This document shows, piece after piece, positions 15,819 through 24,482 of a stretch of 64,000 nucleotides of DNA. The position numbers were made by a program, and so were the translations under genes. How positions within the stretch are numbered: the first letter of the stretch is position 1; each line of letters begins with the position of its first letter. A model generated the notes under the pieces. That model saw nothing but the letters and a program-made list of their open reading frames with translations. It was not told where the DNA came from and searched no databases. This stretch comes from Rhodobacteraceae bacterium Alg231-30 (GTDB taxonomy: Bacteria; Pseudomonadota; Alphaproteobacteria; Rhodobacterales; Rhodobacteraceae), in contig FREU01000005.1 of NCBI GenBank assembly GCA_900143615.1, positions 228,238 through 292,237 of the forward strand, written 5' to 3'.

Positions 15819-18800
15819 TCAAACAAAGGCAAAGTTCCGAGCATCATTGACTTGGGCCGCCGTAAGTTCACCTTGCAAATATAGGCCACCGTGGTCACCG
15901 ACATAGACGACAACACCGCCATCAACGTTCTGGAACACCAAATCCGAAACCGACGTAATATCATCATATTCTAACTCGATAACATCAGCTCCAACCTCAA
16001 AGTCAGTGATCAAATCGCCTTCGACCATATCTTCACCGGAAAAGCGGAAAATATCGGTGCCGGACCATCCTGTTAGCGTATCACGACCTTCGCCTCCGGC
16101 AAGTGTATCTGTGCCAACACCCCCGTTAAGGCTATCTTCTCCATCGCCGCCGCGCAGTAAATCATAGCCTTTGCTGCCGGAAAGAGTGTCATTGCCTTGG
16201 TTGCCTGAGATAGAATCGTCTCCGTCGTGGCCTTTCATATCGTCATCGCCACCAAATCCGTAGATCGCATCATCTCCTTCTTCGCCACGCACATAGTCGT
16301 CGCCTTTTCCACCTTCCAGACTATCATTGCCAAGACCACCGAAAATTTCATCGATGCCACCATTGGACAGGATTGTGTCGTCTCCCCCCAACCCGTTGAT
16401 TGAATCATTTCCATTTCCGGAAACAATTAGATCTGCCTCGTCGGTGCCATTGATGCTTTCTCCGGGATCAGCAGCATCAGGCGGATTTTCACCTAAATCA
16501 AAAGTGATTTGCACCACTTCATAGGGTTTGAGGCGGATCAGCAATTCATTGCTGTTGTATTCTTCATCCGTAATCGTCGCACGTACGTCGAATTCATTGA
16601 AGTAATACTGCTCACCATCGATGATTGAATATTCGGCATTCACAAGATTCCCGTCTCCATCTCGGTAGATCCCGTCTGAACTATCTGCAGAAGTATCATA
16701 GCCGATACGGACACCTGATACGCTTTCAAACTCGGGCACCATTGCTGAGACGTCTAAATCCAATTCAACTGCTTCATCTGTGCGCGAAACAACTTGGAAG
16801 ACAACTTTATCCTCAGACTGATAGGTCTGAATTTCCATCCGGCCATCGTCATTGGTAAATACCGTATCAACCAACTCTGTTCCGACCAATTCGGTGGACA
16901 TGACATCAAACATAGCGCCGCGCACGGAATTGAGCACGCGATCTTGGTCATCAACGATTGGCATATCAGAGCGCGTTCCGGCCAGATGAGTTGCCGTATT
17001 ATGCACCGCCGGCCAACCGTGCGCAGCATCCGCTCCCATATCGATCATGTTTTCAAACTGTTCCGCCACAATTCCTGCAGATCTCATGCCATTCTGAGGG
17101 AAGTTGGTTGTCCGAATATTCCATTCCGTGATGTGGAGATCGAGTTCTTTGTCAAACTCCGCATCCCAGATTTCTTTGTCACTATCGATAAAGCCGCGTT
17201 CGTTTCCGTCATCAGTGAAGGCATCATAGTGTTTGTTGTAGTAATAATGCTCAACAACTCCGTCGATCTCTTCGCGCGCTTCCTCAGAAAGCTGGTCGAC
17301 AATTTGTTGGTTCGCGTCGTCGCGGCGCGCACCAAAGGGACGATCATCCACTGAAGAGTGAAACTCAGAGCCGTTGTTTGGGGTGGCCATTTGCACAATG
17401 ATGGATGGTTGATCATCAGGGTCAAGTCCGGCATTCGCCATGCCTTCACCAAACGCACGTGCAGCAATATCCGCTTTTTGGCCATACGCCGTTTCGCCTT
17501 GAATCCAGTATTCATTGCCGATTTCAAAGGCATCCACGGCATCGCCGTATCGCGTTACGACCAATTCCGCAAACAGCGCCATGTCGTCATACATGGCCTC
17601 ATATTCTTCGACCGAGAAAATCTTGGTTGGTGTCGCCAACGTCAGTTTGACATCCACACCATTGTTGTGTGCAGCAATCACGGCATCAAGCGCAGCGGTC
17701 ACCTCTGGACGTAGATCAAGATCACCATTCTCGTTTTCCTCCAGCTCCATGATATTGAGCCAGCGCGTGCCTTCCTCCTCGGGCGTTTCAGGATCTGCCT
17801 GCCCTGCCGGATAGCGCACATGCAAGACATCCAATGCATCAACAGCCGCAACGTAGTTCTCGAGAGGAACTCCCAAATCGGTGTTTACGCTATATATCGC
17901 ATTAGCCCCAAACATCTCTGCATTCACAACGTTTCCTGTCGCCGAAGCAGATTGAAGAGACATACTAATTTGTGCGTCGCTGCTAAAAGAGCCCGCGGTG
18001 GGCGACAGGCCTATTGCCGGGTCGGGATCAAAATTGCCGATCCAAAGCGACTGATCCTGCAAAGAGTCCGCGTCAATTCCATCAAGATGAGCAATTTGGC
18101 GACCGTCATATTCCAATACGGCCTCATCGCCCTCAGCACTCTGATAGATAACCAAGTTGGCTGCGACATCTTCCGCACTCAAGGGAGTTCCATCCGCTCC
18201 GACCAACGTAAGCAATTCTGTAAGTCCGTCTTCGGTCTGAGTTTCGTAGCCAAAAATCCGAACCGGCGCGGCCTCATCTGAGTCTGGAACCACAATCTCA
18301 AAACTGTCGGTCCCTTCCATTCCTGCAACCAGATCACCATCATCTGCAATGATCTGATCGTCCCCTTCGCCACCGGCAAGCGAGTCCGGTGCAGCAGAGG
18401 ACATATCACTATCTCGCCCATCCAATACATCGTCCCCTTCATTGCCACGTAGAAAGTCACTCCCGCCGCCGCCTGTGAGGGTATCGTCGCCCGGACCACC
18501 AAACAATTCGTCGTCTACGACTGCCCCACCATCGTCTCCAGCAATCACATCGTTACCATCAAATCGGCCAGTCAAATGAGGAGACAGGTTACCAATCCAG
18601 TTCGTATCAGCTTGTAAATCCTCGCTGGTATAGCCTTCGATAATTGCGGCAAGTTCTCCTTCGAAGTAGACATGCGCATCCTGCCCATCTTCGGAATCTT
18701 CGAGCCGCGCGCCGCCATCAAGCAACTCAGCGCGTGTCAAAAGGTTTCCATCCGCATCAAGAAAACTCACAAGATCGGTGCGAAGCTCTGCAGTCTCATC

Positions 18801-19475
18801 GTGGAAGAGATCCAAATCTGTGATGACAACAGGCTCGGCACCTTCCACCCCGATGGTAATCTCAAACCGGTTCACGCCTTCACCCCCCGTCAGGGAATCT
18901 CCATCATCGCCCCAAAGCCTGTCGTTGCCAAGGCCGCCAACTAAAGTGTCGGCTTCTCCCAACGCCCCCTCGGGCTCGATTGCAAACATGAAGTCGTCAC
19001 CGTCACCGCCTTTAAGAAAGTCCGAACCAGATCCCGCGCTCATCACATCGTCTCCGCCACTGCCCACCACAGTGTCGTCGCCCTCTCCACCAAACAGGAA
19101 ATCGTTCCCTAGGCCGCCTTTGACAACATCATCTCCTGAGCCACCTTCGACCAAATCAGTTCCGAAGCCACCCAAAAGCGTATCCGCGCCCGCACCACCT
19201 TCGATCAAATCATCGGCTCTGCCTGTTTCAACGCGGTCATCGCCCGCCTCGGCATAAACCGTGTCCGCACCGTCTGTACCAAACAACTCATTGTCGTCGT
19301 CATCGCCAAAAATGATATCTTCGATATCTGAACCAGGTTCGGTCGAAGACCCGTCGTCTGTGACATCCTGATCAGGCTCGGTGTTCGGCTCAGAATTGTC
19401 ATCTTCATCAAGACTATTTTCTGGTGCCACACCAGCAGCCAACAAAAGCGGAACTAAAATCGATAAATAAAGCAT
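15819..19475 (-). CDS. Large RTX calcium-binding protein with a GH-A-like glycosidase barrel, probably secreted by a type I system
   Basis: A 1218-residue acidic protein. Residues 3-16 are hydrophobic, followed by a low-complexity Asp/Glu/Ser stretch. Blocks of GGxGxDxxx nonapeptide repeats occupy about 58-200, 310-390 and 1035-1165. Between them (about 500-900) lies a TIM-barrel-like region with EIGNEYW (about 650) and HITEWN (about 783); paired glutamates in such contexts are the acid/base and nucleophile of clan GH-A glycosidases. A beta-domain follows (about 900-1010). C-terminal RTX repeats and a final VNDARNFAFV tail fit Ca2+-dependent type I export. It probably acts on an extracellular polysaccharide. 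Exact GH family is not assigned, and no ABC/MFP export genes are adjacent. Confidence 0.85.
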   Translation of the reverse strand: MLYLSILVPLLLAAGVAPENSLDEDDNSEPNTEPDQDVTDDGSSTEPGSDIEDIIFGDDDDNELFGTDGADTVYAEAGDDRVETGRADDLIEGGAGADTLLGGFGTDLVEGGSGDDVVKGGLGNDFLFGGEGDDTVVGSGGDDVMSAGSGSDFLKGGDGDDFMFAIEPEGALGEADTLVGGLGNDRLWGDDGDSLTGGEGVNRFEITIGVEGAEPVVITDLDLFHDETAELRTDLVSFLDADGNLLTRAELLDGGARLEDSEDGQDAHVYFEGELAAIIEGYTSEDLQADTNWIGNLSPHLTGRFDGNDVIAGDDGGAVVDDELFGGPGDDTLTGGGGSDFLRGNEGDDVLDGRDSDMSSAAPDSLAGGEGDDQIIADDGDLVAGMEGTDSFEIVVPDSDEAAPVRIFGYETQTEDGLTELLTLVGADGTPLSAEDVAANLVIYQSAEGDEAVLEYDGRQIAHLDGIDADSLQDQSLWIGNFDPDPAIGLSPTAGSFSSDAQISMSLQSASATGNVVNAEMFGANAIYSVNTDLGVPLENYVAAVDALDVLHVRYPAGQADPETPEEEGTRWLNIMELEENENGDLDLRPEVTAALDAVIAAHNNGVDVKLTLATPTKIFSVEEYEAMYDDMALFAELVVTRYGDAVDAFEIGNEYWIQGETAYGQKADIAARAFGEGMANAGLDPDDQPSIIVQMATPNNGSEFHSSVDDRPFGARRDDANQQIVDQLSEEAREEIDGVVEHYYYNKHYDAFTDDGNERGFIDSDKEIWDAEFDKELDLHITEWNIRTTNFPQNGMRSAGIVAEQFENMIDMGADAAHGWPAVHNTATHLAGTRSDMPIVDDQDRVLNSVRGAMFDVMSTELVGTELVDTVFTNDDGRMEIQTYQSEDKVVFQVVSRTDEAVELDLDVSAMVPEFESVSGVRIGYDTSADSSDGIYRDGDGNLVNAEYSIIDGEQYYFNEFDVRATITDEEYNSNELLIRLKPYEVVQITFDLGENPPDAADPGESINGTDEADLIVSGNGNDSINGLGGDDTILSNGGIDEIFGGLGNDSLEGGKGDDYVRGEEGDDAIYGFGGDDDMKGHDGDDSISGNQGNDTLSGSKGYDLLRGGDGEDSLNGGVGTDTLAGGEGRDTLTGWSGTDIFRFSGEDMVEGDLITDFEVGADVIELEYDDITSVSDLVFQNVDGGVVVYVGDHGGLYLQGELTAAQVNDARNFAFV

Positions 19476-20322
19476 TCTGGCCTGCCCCCACAGGTAAAAT
19501 CGCTAAGCAACAAAGCAATGCACAGTGCCAGCCTACTCCGATTTTTCATAAAATGTTAATAAATTAGGAAATAGCTGTGTTTCCAGAACAAGAACAATTA
19601 ACCATCTTGTTTTCTTAAGAAACTCACACTGGGCCGCCGACCCTTTTGAGTTTTGCAATTCGCCACCAAACTTGGAAGCGCAGCTCTAACCAACCACGGC
19701 GCAAATCAGCTGCTTGCGCTTGTTGATCGACTAGATCCGAACCGATGGCAGTATCAAACGCGGCTTGAAACTATTGATCCTCGGCGGCCCATCAGTTGCG
19801 GCAACACCGATACACGGAGCTCCCAGATCCACAATAGGAGTGTGCTCAAGTGTTTCATCCGCGACCTCAACATCTCCCGCAGCAAACACCCAGTTTTATC
19901 ACTTAAGCTGCCTTGGAGAACCTAGGCCATTTCCAAGCCGTTATGGCTGTGATTTGGAACAACTTGTCCCTGTGGGGTGTGCAACAGAGGCACCGAACCC
20001 TCGTGGCCTTCTGTGACAATGCACTGCTTTATGACAGCCGAAGTGGCCTCAGATAGATGTTTGAAAGACTTGCAAGGGAGACGCTTTTCAACTTCATTTC
20101 CGGCTCCCTTTTCATGGCTGATTCTCACCGCACGTCATTTGCCAATTGGTTGAGTTCACAGTGTCTTTCGCCGCCACCCTTAAAACCGCAACACAGGCCT
20201 GCCAAAAATGATCAAAATACACACCGCAATCCATTGACCCCCTACCCCTCAAGGTTCTATCGATTTGAACAAGGGAAATCTGCACCGTCCGTAAGGTGCC
20301 CGCATTCAATAAATGGACCAAC
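19476..20322. other. Intergenic region upstream of the RTX gene, containing the chrR-like remnant
   Basis: About 850 bases. The part next to the RTX gene (19500-19640) is AT-rich and should hold its promoter. The middle holds the broken chrR-like gene. The part from 20129 to 20322 shows nothing recognisable and should include the promoter of the aminotransferase gene. Confidence 0.55.
19731..20128 (-). pseudogene. chrR-like cupin (anti-sigma factor type) pseudogene
   Basis: On the minus strand from GTG 20128 the frame reads KSFKHLSEATSAVIKQ, then GSVPLLHTPQGQVVPNHSHNG, and ends at an in-frame TAG where the family has LxLVLxG. Reading on gives VLQGSLSDKTG; a one-base deletion then shifts the frame to FAAGDVEVADETLEHTPIV and CIGVAATDGPPR, ending at TAG 19731. 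These pieces in order match the C-terminal cupin domain of ChrR-type proteins (PxHxHxGxE, SDETG, GDxxxADxxxxHxP, CxxLAATDxPLR). With one nonsense codon and one frameshift the gene is broken. The N-terminal zinc-binding anti-sigma domain is not seen, and no ECF sigma gene is adjacent. Confidence 0.62.
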
Positions 20323-21582
20323 ATGATCAAAGATAATTCAGCCCTGATAGACGCCATTCGAGGAAAATTCGCGCATGTTGATAACTGCCCTTTTCAAGGC
20401 CCAAGGATTTTTTTTGAAAACGCTGGCGGCGCGCTGACGCTAAAATCGGTTGTTGAGACATCCGCAAAATTTGCTGCAATTCCAGACAATCAGGGGCGCG
20501 ACAACATAGCCTCCAAGGCGCTTGTAGACACGATTAACAAAGCCAAATCCGATTTGGCGCTCTTCATGAATGCGCCAACAGGTCAGTTTTTTGCTGGGGA
20601 AAGCGGCACAGAACTGTTGTTCCGACTGATCCGCTCCGCCTGTGTGAGCGCGCCCAAAGGCTCCAAAGTCATCGGTTCGTCCATTGAGCACCCCGCCAGC
20701 CGTAGCGCGGCGCAGCATTGGGCCACAATATCGGGCTTGGATTACGTCAACGTCCCTCATGACGATACCACGGGGCTGGTCACAGCTGATGCCTATACAC
20801 GCCATATGACACCTGATGTTGCGGTTGCTACAATTCTGCACGCGTCGCCCGTTACGGGTATGGGAATGGATGTCGCCGCAATATCAAAAGCCATTCGCGC
20901 CGTTTCACCTGAGTGCATCATTATTGTAGATGGCATTCAACATGCTGCACACGGCCAAATCGACATAGCCGCTTATAACATCGATGGTTACGCTATCTCA
21001 CCGTACAAGGTGTTTTCACGTCACGGATATGGTTTGGCCTGGATTTCTGATCGTTTCAGCGCAATGCCACACGAAAAGCTGATTGATGCGCCAGAGACTG
21101 GTTGGGAATTTGGAACACGAGACACTGGCGCCTATGCGACAATCTCTGATGTCGTTGGCTACTTTGACTGGCTTGGATCAGAAGTCTCCCAAGAGGTCGA
21201 ACCACGAGCACGGCTAGAGGCTGCTGGGCGCGCGGTGCATGACTATGAAACCCACCTGACAACGGTGATGATCAATGGCACTGACAACCTGCCGGGCCTG
21301 CGCGACATGGAGCACATTACCGTGCTTGGTGGCGAAGAAAACCAAGCGCGCGAAGGATTGGTATCCATCGTCGTTGAAGGCATCCCATCTCCTGATGTGG
21401 TGACACACCTCAATGACCAGGGCATTCGCACCCATACACGCAAAGCAGATCACTACAGTGGCAACGTGTTAAACCCGTTGGGACTTGAGGACTGCATCCG
21501 CATCTCACTATGCCACTACAACACCGAGGCCGAAGTGTGCCAATTGCTTGGAACGCTCAAAACTCTTGGCAGCGACGCCTAA
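20323..21582 (+). CDS. Class V aminotransferase / cysteine desulfurase-like PLP enzyme
   Basis: A 419-residue fold-type I PLP enzyme. Near the N-terminus FFENAGGALTLKSV matches the YLDNAA-like start of the class V family; SSIEHPASRSAAQHW, VVDGIQHAAHGQID and YAISPYKVFSRHGYG follow, the last containing the probable PLP lysine. The start is uncertain: ATG 20323 (MIKDNSAL) and GTG 20296 are in frame and neither has a clear ribosome binding site. No cysteine desulfurase partner (SufE/IscU) is adjacent, and no active-site cysteine loop is obvious, so a desulfurase, selenocysteine lyase or other class V activity cannot be decided. Confidence 0.8.
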   Translation: MIKDNSALIDAIRGKFAHVDNCPFQGPRIFFENAGGALTLKSVVETSAKFAAIPDNQGRDNIASKALVDTINKAKSDLALFMNAPTGQFFAGESGTELLFRLIRSACVSAPKGSKVIGSSIEHPASRSAAQHWATISGLDYVNVPHDDTTGLVTADAYTRHMTPDVAVATILHASPVTGMGMDVAAISKAIRAVSPECIIIVDGIQHAAHGQIDIAAYNIDGYAISPYKVFSRHGYGLAWISDRFSAMPHEKLIDAPETGWEFGTRDTGAYATISDVVGYFDWLGSEVSQEVEPRARLEAAGRAVHDYETHLTTVMINGTDNLPGLRDMEHITVLGGEENQAREGLVSIVVEGIPSPDVVTHLNDQGIRTHTRKADHYSGNVLNPLGLEDCIRISLCHYNTEAEVCQLLGTLKTLGSDA

Positions 21583-21597
21583 GTCACATCGCACCCG

Positions 21598-21633
21598 CTC
21601 TCTTCGCGCATTACTGCAGTGTGGCGAAGAGAG
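21598..21633. terminator. Hairpin between convergent aminotransferase and DUF815 genes
   Basis: CTCTCTTCGC (21598-21607) and GCGAAGAGAG (21624-21633) form a perfect 10-bp stem with a 16-base loop, followed by TTT. It lies 16 bases past the aminotransferase stop, where a terminator for converging genes is expected. Confidence 0.5.
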
Positions 21634-21688
21634 TTTCACCGTCTTAAAACGCCAAAACCTTGATCCGTGATTGATCGGTTTTTACTGG

Positions 21689-22528
21689 TTACAAGCTGAT
21701 GCCCTTGCGTCCGGCCAAATCTACAAAATACTGCCAAGCAACACGACCAGAGCGTGCTCCCCGTGTCGCCTGCCACTCAATCGCTTCCGCCCGCAATGTT
21801 TGATCATCAATCGTAACCCCATGTGCATCACAATAGCCACGGATCATCGCAAGGTATTCGTCCTGATCACATGGATGAAAGCCCAACCACAGACCAAAAC
21901 GATCAGAAAGTGACACTTTCTCTTCAACCGCTTCAGATGGGTTTATGCCGGAAGATCGTTCGTTTTCAATCATATCACGTGGCATCAAATGTCGCCGGTT
22001 GGACGTCGCATAGAAAACGACGTTTTCAGGCCGCCCCTCGATACCCCCGTCCAGAACCGCTTTGAGTGATTTGTAATGTTGGTCGTCATGGCTGAATGAC
22101 AGGTCGTCACAATACAGCAGGAACCGCTCTGAACGTCCCCGCAACAGGTTCAATAGCCGTGCGACACTGGGTAAATCTTCCCGCTGCAGCTCCACAATTT
22201 TTAGTGTCTCACCCCGCGCCAACACCTCGGCGTGAACTGCTTTGACCAAGGAGGACTTGCCCATCCCTCGAGCGCCCCAAAGCAGGGCATTGTTGGCTGG
22301 CAGCCCACGGGCAAATTGGAGGGTGTTTTCCAAGAGCGTATCACGCGCGCGTGACACGCCAACCAATAACCCAAGATCGACACGGTTAATCGTTTTGACC
22401 GCCTCAAGACGGTCCGGATCAACATGCCAGACAAAGCCGTCAGCCGCTCCAAAATCTGGCGCGCCCAGCGGTGCCGGTGCCATGCGCTCCAATGCGTCAG
22501 CAATGCGCTTCAAGGTTATCTGATCCAT
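21689..22528 (-). CDS. DUF815 family AAA+ type ATPase
   Basis: A 279-residue protein. The Walker A motif GARGMGKSS lies near residues 84-92, and LLYCDDLSF (about 137-145) resembles Walker B; YATSNRRHLMPRDM follows as a sensor-1-like stretch. This matches DUF815, a widespread AAA+ family without an established function. The gene lies 164 bases downstream of tatC in the same direction, so it may be read from the tat promoter. Whether it has anything to do with protein export is not known. Confidence 0.85.
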   Translation of the reverse strand: MDQITLKRIADALERMAPAPLGAPDFGAADGFVWHVDPDRLEAVKTINRVDLGLLVGVSRARDTLLENTLQFARGLPANNALLWGARGMGKSSLVKAVHAEVLARGETLKIVELQREDLPSVARLLNLLRGRSERFLLYCDDLSFSHDDQHYKSLKAVLDGGIEGRPENVVFYATSNRRHLMPRDMIENERSSGINPSEAVEEKVSLSDRFGLWLGFHPCDQDEYLAMIRGYCDAHGVTIDDQTLRAEAIEWQATRGARSGRVAWQYFVDLAGRKGISL

Positions 22529-22692
22529 TTGTATCTCCCGTATCTTGCGCCACAGACTGCATATTCCCGAACGGACGACAAGAGGTACAAACAGAAAAGA
22601 CGCACGATAAAAACCGCGCGCCAGATCATAATCCTATGCCGTTGCTTCGTGAGGCGATCCAATTCACCTGCACAGTATTCGTCAGGCCAACC

Positions 22693-23589
22693 CTATTCGT
22701 CTTCGACGAACACTCCCTCGGCCTTCAATCTTGCGTCGCGTTTTTTCTCCACGCGTTTGACCAAGAAAATGGAAACCTCATACAGCCCGTAAACCACCGT
22801 GAAGAGGATCATCTGAGTGACAACGTCCGGTGGTGTCACCAGAGCGGCCAGAACAAGAATACCAACCATCGCGTATTTGCGAACTTTGCCTAAACCTTCT
22901 GCGCTGACCAGTCCGGCCTTTCCCAACAACGTTAGCAGAACCGGAAGCTGAAAACACAGACCAAAGGCCATGATGAATTTCAACGTGATATCGAGGCTTT
23001 CATTCACCTTTCCGAAGAAGGTGATTTTGACACCCTCCGTCGTTTCAGGAACCACAGCAGCGTCTGCCGGTAGTTCGGGTGTTGCCCCCGACATCAGATT
23101 GGCAAAGATCGAGCTGACATCCGCGAACCCGAGGAAAAACGACATCGCCAAAGGCGTCACCACAAGGTGTGCAAAAGTTGCGCCCAGCAGGAACATAAAA
23201 GGCGATGCAATGAGGAAAGGCAGGAACGCACCACGCTCGTTTTTGTACAATCCCGGAGCAACAAAGCGCCAAAGCTGATGCGCAATCACGGGGAATGCAA
23301 TCGCGAAACCGAACACCATAGAAATACGGAACAAGGTGAACAGATATTCCTGAGGGGACGTATATTGCAACGTCGGAGAGGGATCACCCAAAGCGCGTAG
23401 TGATGCTTCAATCGGCTGCAACAACCAGTTGAGAATATGCACCGCAATAAAATCACCCCCGATTGGGATGAAGCAAATCATGATCCCCGCGAGCAGAGCA
23501 AGAACCGCGCGGATTAAGCGTGTGCGCAATTCTGCTAAATGTTCAATCAGCGGGGCCGAGCTTTCTTCTATTTCGTCTGACTGGCTCAT
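22693..23589 (-). CDS. tatC: Sec-independent protein translocase TatC
   Basis: A 298-residue inner-membrane protein with about six transmembrane segments. The N-terminal region has SAPLIEHLAELRTRLIRA, the conserved cytoplasmic start that recognises twin-arginine signal peptides together with TatB, and FRISMVFGFAIAFPVIAHQLWRFVAPGLYKNER follows in the first loops (shown here only as FGFAIAFPV and WRFVAPGLYKNER). The first codon overlaps the tatB stop by 4 bases. Residues around 165-195 form a longer periplasmic stretch (TPELPADAAVVPETTEG) than in E. coli TatC. Confidence 0.96.
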   Translation of the reverse strand: MSQSDEIEESSAPLIEHLAELRTRLIRAVLALLAGIMICFIPIGGDFIAVHILNWLLQPIEASLRALGDPSPTLQYTSPQEYLFTLFRISMVFGFAIAFPVIAHQLWRFVAPGLYKNERGAFLPFLIASPFMFLLGATFAHLVVTPLAMSFFLGFADVSSIFANLMSGATPELPADAAVVPETTEGVKITFFGKVNESLDITLKFIMAFGLCFQLPVLLTLLGKAGLVSAEGLGKVRKYAMVGILVLAALVTPPDVVTQMILFTVVYGLYEVSIFLVKRVEKKRDARLKAEGVFVEDE

Positions 23590-24059
23590 GCGTCATCCTT
23601 TGAAGGCTTGGGCGCCTCTTTTACGGCTTCAGAAGCCTCGGCGGCAGCCTGAGCTTCCCCATCCAACCGCGCTTGGGCGACTTCTGCAGATTTCTGGCGA
23701 ATTTTATCAGCCGCTTCAGCCCGTTCCGCGGCCAGCTTTCCGGTCTCGCTGTTCGGGTCAAAGGACATGCTTTTCTTGAGATCATCTGCAGTGTCTTTGA
23801 CCGCGTCTGTGGCCGCCTTCATCGGGTTTGACACTTTGTTCAGCCCATCAGTCGCGGTTTTGATCGTGTCGGTGACGTCTTTCACCCCCGCCTGATCGGC
23901 GGCCTGATTCATCGCCGACGAAAACTCTCGCGCCATTGCTTTGGCACGCCCCATGAACTTACCAACCTGCCGAAACAGCATTGGCAGATCCTTCGGTCCC
24001 ACTACAATCAGCGCCACGATACCTATGACCAGTAGCTCTGCAATTCCCAAGTCAAACAT
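23586..24059 (-). CDS. tatB: Sec-independent protein translocase TatB
   Basis: A 157-residue protein with one N-terminal membrane helix (MFDLGIAELLVIGIVALIV), the family's GPKDLP turn, an amphipathic helix (LFRQVGKFMGRAKAMAREF) and a long charged Ala/Glu/Lys-rich tail. TatB forms the substrate receptor with TatC. It lies 19 bases after tatA and overlaps tatC by 4 bases. Confidence 0.94.
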   Translation of the reverse strand: MFDLGIAELLVIGIVALIVVGPKDLPMLFRQVGKFMGRAKAMAREFSSAMNQAADQAGVKDVTDTIKTATDGLNKVSNPMKAATDAVKDTADDLKKSMSFDPNSETGKLAAERAEAADKIRQKSAEVAQARLDGEAQAAAEASEAVKEAPKPSKDDA

Positions 24060-24078
24060 AAGGCGTCAGCTCTCCCGA

Positions 24079-24297
24079 TCAGACTTTGTCTTTTTCGTCT
24101 TCAGGTGTGACGTCTTTGGCAGTTTCGGCGGCTTCTTCTTCCAGCTCTTTTTGGCCTTCGTTGATGCCTTTCTTAAACGACGTGATGCCTTTGCCGACTT
24201 CGCCCATTAAACCGCTGATTTTGCCGCGTCCAAACAAGACCAAAACCACAACTGCAATCAATAGCAGACCGGGCAGACCGATATTTCCAATTCCCAT
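24079..24297 (-). CDS. tatA: Sec-independent protein translocase TatA
   Basis: A 72-residue protein with a single N-terminal membrane helix (GLPGLLLIAVVVLVLFG), the FGRGKI turn and the amphipathic helix MGEVGKGITSFKKGI, followed by an acidic tail. TatA oligomers form the transport path. It is the first gene of a tatABC operon, with GGGAGAATG just upstream. Confidence 0.95.
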   Translation of the reverse strand: MGIGNIGLPGLLLIAVVVLVLFGRGKISGLMGEVGKGITSFKKGINEGQKELEEEAAETAKDVTPEDEKDKV

Positions 24298-24439
24298 GAC
24301 ATTCTCCCTTTCGTCAGGCGCCGCGCGCCAAATGAATTATGCTGTCAAATTCCTAGCCTTTTGGCGGAATGGGGAAAAGCAACAAACACACGATCATTTG
24401 CAACATTCGGGGGTTTTCTTCACGCGCTTTGCCATTATC

Positions 24440-24464
24440 TTGTCAGTTGTCAGAATAATGTCAG
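24440..24464. promoter_or_regulatory. Direct repeats of TGTCAG upstream of the WYL regulator gene
   Basis: TTGTCAG occurs back to back at 24440-24446 and 24447-24453, and TGTCAG again at 24459-24464, ending 18 bases before the regulator's start codon. Repeats in this place could be an autoregulatory site. The gap 24298-24482 also has to hold the divergent tatA promoter. Confidence 0.35.
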
Positions 24465-24482
24465 TAGCGCCGAGAATCGCCC

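Noticed and set aside
19598-19605. TTAACCAT, a half site of the CtrA regulator, upstream of the RTX gene
   Set aside because: The second TTAA is not at the expected spacing of seven bases, so it is likely chance in AT-rich DNA.
19476-20322. Transposase remnant in the gap upstream of the RTX gene
   Set aside because: The readable minus-strand fragments match a ChrR-type cupin instead; no inverted repeats or transposase motifs seen.
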